The position numbers were made by a program, and so were the translations under genes. A model generated the notes under the pieces. The model was not told where the DNA came from. It saw nothing but the letters and a program-made list of their open reading frames with translations, and ran no database searches. DNA of 7,558 bases from Desulfotignum sp. (GTDB taxonomy: Bacteria > Desulfobacterota > Desulfobacteria > Desulfobacterales > Desulfobacteraceae): NCBI GenBank assembly GCA_011390235.1, contig JAABSS010000009.1, positions 1-7,558 of the forward strand, written 5' to 3'. The first letter of the stretch is position 1. Each line of letters begins with the position of its first letter. Positions 6,813 through 7,558 of this stretch are shown piece after piece.

Positions 6813-6835
6813 CGAACAGATTGTGAACAGATGTT
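6813..6835 (+). repeat. Gapped direct repeat, right copy (GAAC-N7-GAAC)
   Basis: CGAACAGA (6813-6820), TTGTGAACAG (6821-6830) and ATGTT (6831-6835) run without gaps. This compact copy matches the pieces of the left copy at 6645-6680. The two GAAC units are separated by exactly seven bases, so the other strand reads GTTC-N7-GTTC. Confidence 0.55.
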
Positions 6836-6904
6836 GGCAGAACCAGGTGTTTTTATCTTAGAAGGCAGCTTCTGGGGGCCTTCGGACCAGGCAAGCATGC
6901 ATTT

Positions 6905-7558
6905 TCAGGACAGGTCGGGTAAAGGGTGCACACCGGAAAGGGGCATTCCGCGTATTGCAGTTATGAAGGTGCGGCACAGAACCGGGTCTGTTTTGTGGAT
7001 GTAAACCTGTCCGTCTTTGTCCATTCCCCGGATTTTTGCATCATATAAAAACCATGTGAGCAGTTTTTCACTGATTGTTTCTCTGTCGGAGTACCGGTCA
7101 CGGACAGGGGATTTTTTAGAGCCTGGGACAGGGTTAGATTCTAAGGCAGGATTAGAAATATTTTTTGGCCCAGAAGCGTTTACTGATGAAAAAATTATGA
7201 TCGCAGCAGAATCCATGTTTCGGGGAGACATTTCAGTTCGGGGATACACTTTGTCCGGGGCTGAAACACCAGGCGGCGGTTGGGGGGTGGGCAGGGAAAG
7301 GCCCTTGTCGATACGGTGTTTGATGTAGTTGAGGATCCGGCACAGCCGCAGCAGGGTGACGGCCTGGAGGCGGGAGGTGGTGTGGTCCAGGGGAAAGGCG
7401 GTGGCGCGCATCAGGGAGAAATCTTTTGGCAAAATGCCCAGGGTGCGGCAGCGGTTATAATCTTGGCTCCCGGGGGCGGGGTAAAAAATGGACAGGCCGG
7501 CCAGGGTGGGCCGGGCTGCCAGGTATAAGAGGTCCTGCAGGGAATCTTGTGCGGTTTG
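6905..7558 (-). CDS. C-terminal part of a radical SAM protein, probably B12-binding type (5' end outside window)
   Basis: The frame is open across the right edge, so only the last 217 residues are visible. The first 80 contain GLSIFYPAPGSQDYNRC (residues 21-37), FSLMRATAFPLDHTTSR (47-63) and VTLLRLCRILNYIK (67-80). These resemble the region after the barrel in B12-binding-domain radical SAM proteins of sulfate reducers. The last 60 residues (SEKLLTWFLYDAKIRG, then a short D-G-V-Y hairpin) also look like that family's tail. The iron-sulfur cysteine motif and any B12 domain lie outside the window, so the substrate cannot be judged. Between residues about 88 and 157 is a proline-, serine- and asparagine-rich linker of low complexity that looks inserted. 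A TTG at 7432 is not a likely start, because conserved sequence continues upstream of it. Confidence 0.6.
   Translation of the reverse strand, partial: QTAQDSLQDLLYLAARPTLAGLSIFYPAPGSQDYNRCRTLGILPKDFSLMRATAFPLDHTTSRLQAVTLLRLCRILNYIKHRIDKGLSLPTPQPPPGVSAPDKVYPRTEMSPRNMDSAAIIIFSSVNASGPKNISNPALESNPVPGSKKSPVRDRYSDRETISEKLLTWFLYDAKIRGMDKDGQVYIHKTDPVLCRTFITAIRGMPLSGVHPLPDLS

Larger units (their letters stand above)
6312..6904. other. Gene-free interval between convergent map and radical SAM genes
   Basis: About 600 bases hold no gene that I can support. From left to right there is a GC-rich imperfect hairpin just after the map stop (about 6312-6331, no T-tract), a 191-base palindrome (6366-6556), an AT-richer spacer (6559-6724), a 74-base hairpin (6725-6798), GAACAG-type direct repeats, and a small hairpin with a GAAGGC/GCCTTC stem (6861-6883), which is only a weak terminator candidate because no T-tract follows on either strand. 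Open frames across 6556-6826 exist on both strands. They lack a good start or ribosome binding site and read straight through the hairpin arms. Confidence 0.7.

Noticed and set aside
6556..6826. Small genes of 83 (-) and 87 (+) codons
   Set aside because: Both read through the arms of the 74-base hairpin, use non-ATG starts (TTG, GTG) without ribosome binding sites, and give no recognisable protein.
6814..6828. LexA (SOS) box of the GTTC-N7-GTTC type
   Set aside because: The spacing fits the alphaproteobacterial motif, but the host does not look alphaproteobacterial and no gene lies suitably downstream. It is kept only as a repeat.
6366..6835. CRISPR array or retron RNA
   Set aside because: There are no regularly spaced repeats with unique spacers and no cas or reverse transcriptase gene in the window. 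The structures are inverted, not tandem.
7017..7528. + strand open frames at the right end
   Set aside because: They are antisense to the radical SAM reading frame and glycine-rich with no domain.

Overview
The window looks like a chromosomal segment from a Gram-negative, Desulfobacterota-type bacterium, probably Desulfobacteraceae. The evidence is an outer-membrane lipid-transport gene set, a DUF4911-miaB-map cluster with a SEC-C zinc-binding tail on the methionine aminopeptidase, and overall codon style. The lineage is inferred from gene content, not from a database match. Almost all of it is housekeeping. The only accessory-looking stretch is a gene-free interval of about 600 bases (6312-6904).

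Left part (1-1498, + strand): the 3' end of a ydbH-like gene, then a ynbE-like small lipoprotein and a ydbL-like periplasmic DUF1318 protein, in the same order as the E. coli ydbH-ynbE-ydbL operon. In E. coli YdbH and YnbE form a bridge that carries phospholipid between the inner and outer membranes, and YdbL modulates it. The operon ends at a compact terminator that also serves the convergent gene on the other side.

Centre-left (1522-3744, - strand): recJ, a single-strand exonuclease of the DHH family with all main motifs intact, followed by an unrecognised 140-residue protein that has its own near-consensus promoter. recJ and the next cluster diverge from a 113-base region containing good candidate promoters in both directions.

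Centre-right (3858-6311, + strand): a tight three-gene operon with overlapping ends: a 72-residue DUF4911 protein, miaB (tRNA ms2i6A methylthiotransferase) and map (methionine aminopeptidase with an N-terminal SEC-C motif). miaB and map both act on translation or its products, which makes a translation-related role for the DUF4911 protein plausible but unproven.

Right part (6312-7558): between the convergent ends of map and a radical SAM-type gene (3' end only, - strand, running off the edge) lie two strong inverted repeats. One is a 191-base imperfect palindrome with 20-bp perfect ends. The other is a 74-base hairpin with 21-bp perfect arms, flanked by related gapped GAACAG direct repeats. 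No convincing gene is present there. This is the part of the window that known features explain least. I do not see a clear new defence or mobile system; the palindromes are the best candidates for something undescribed.
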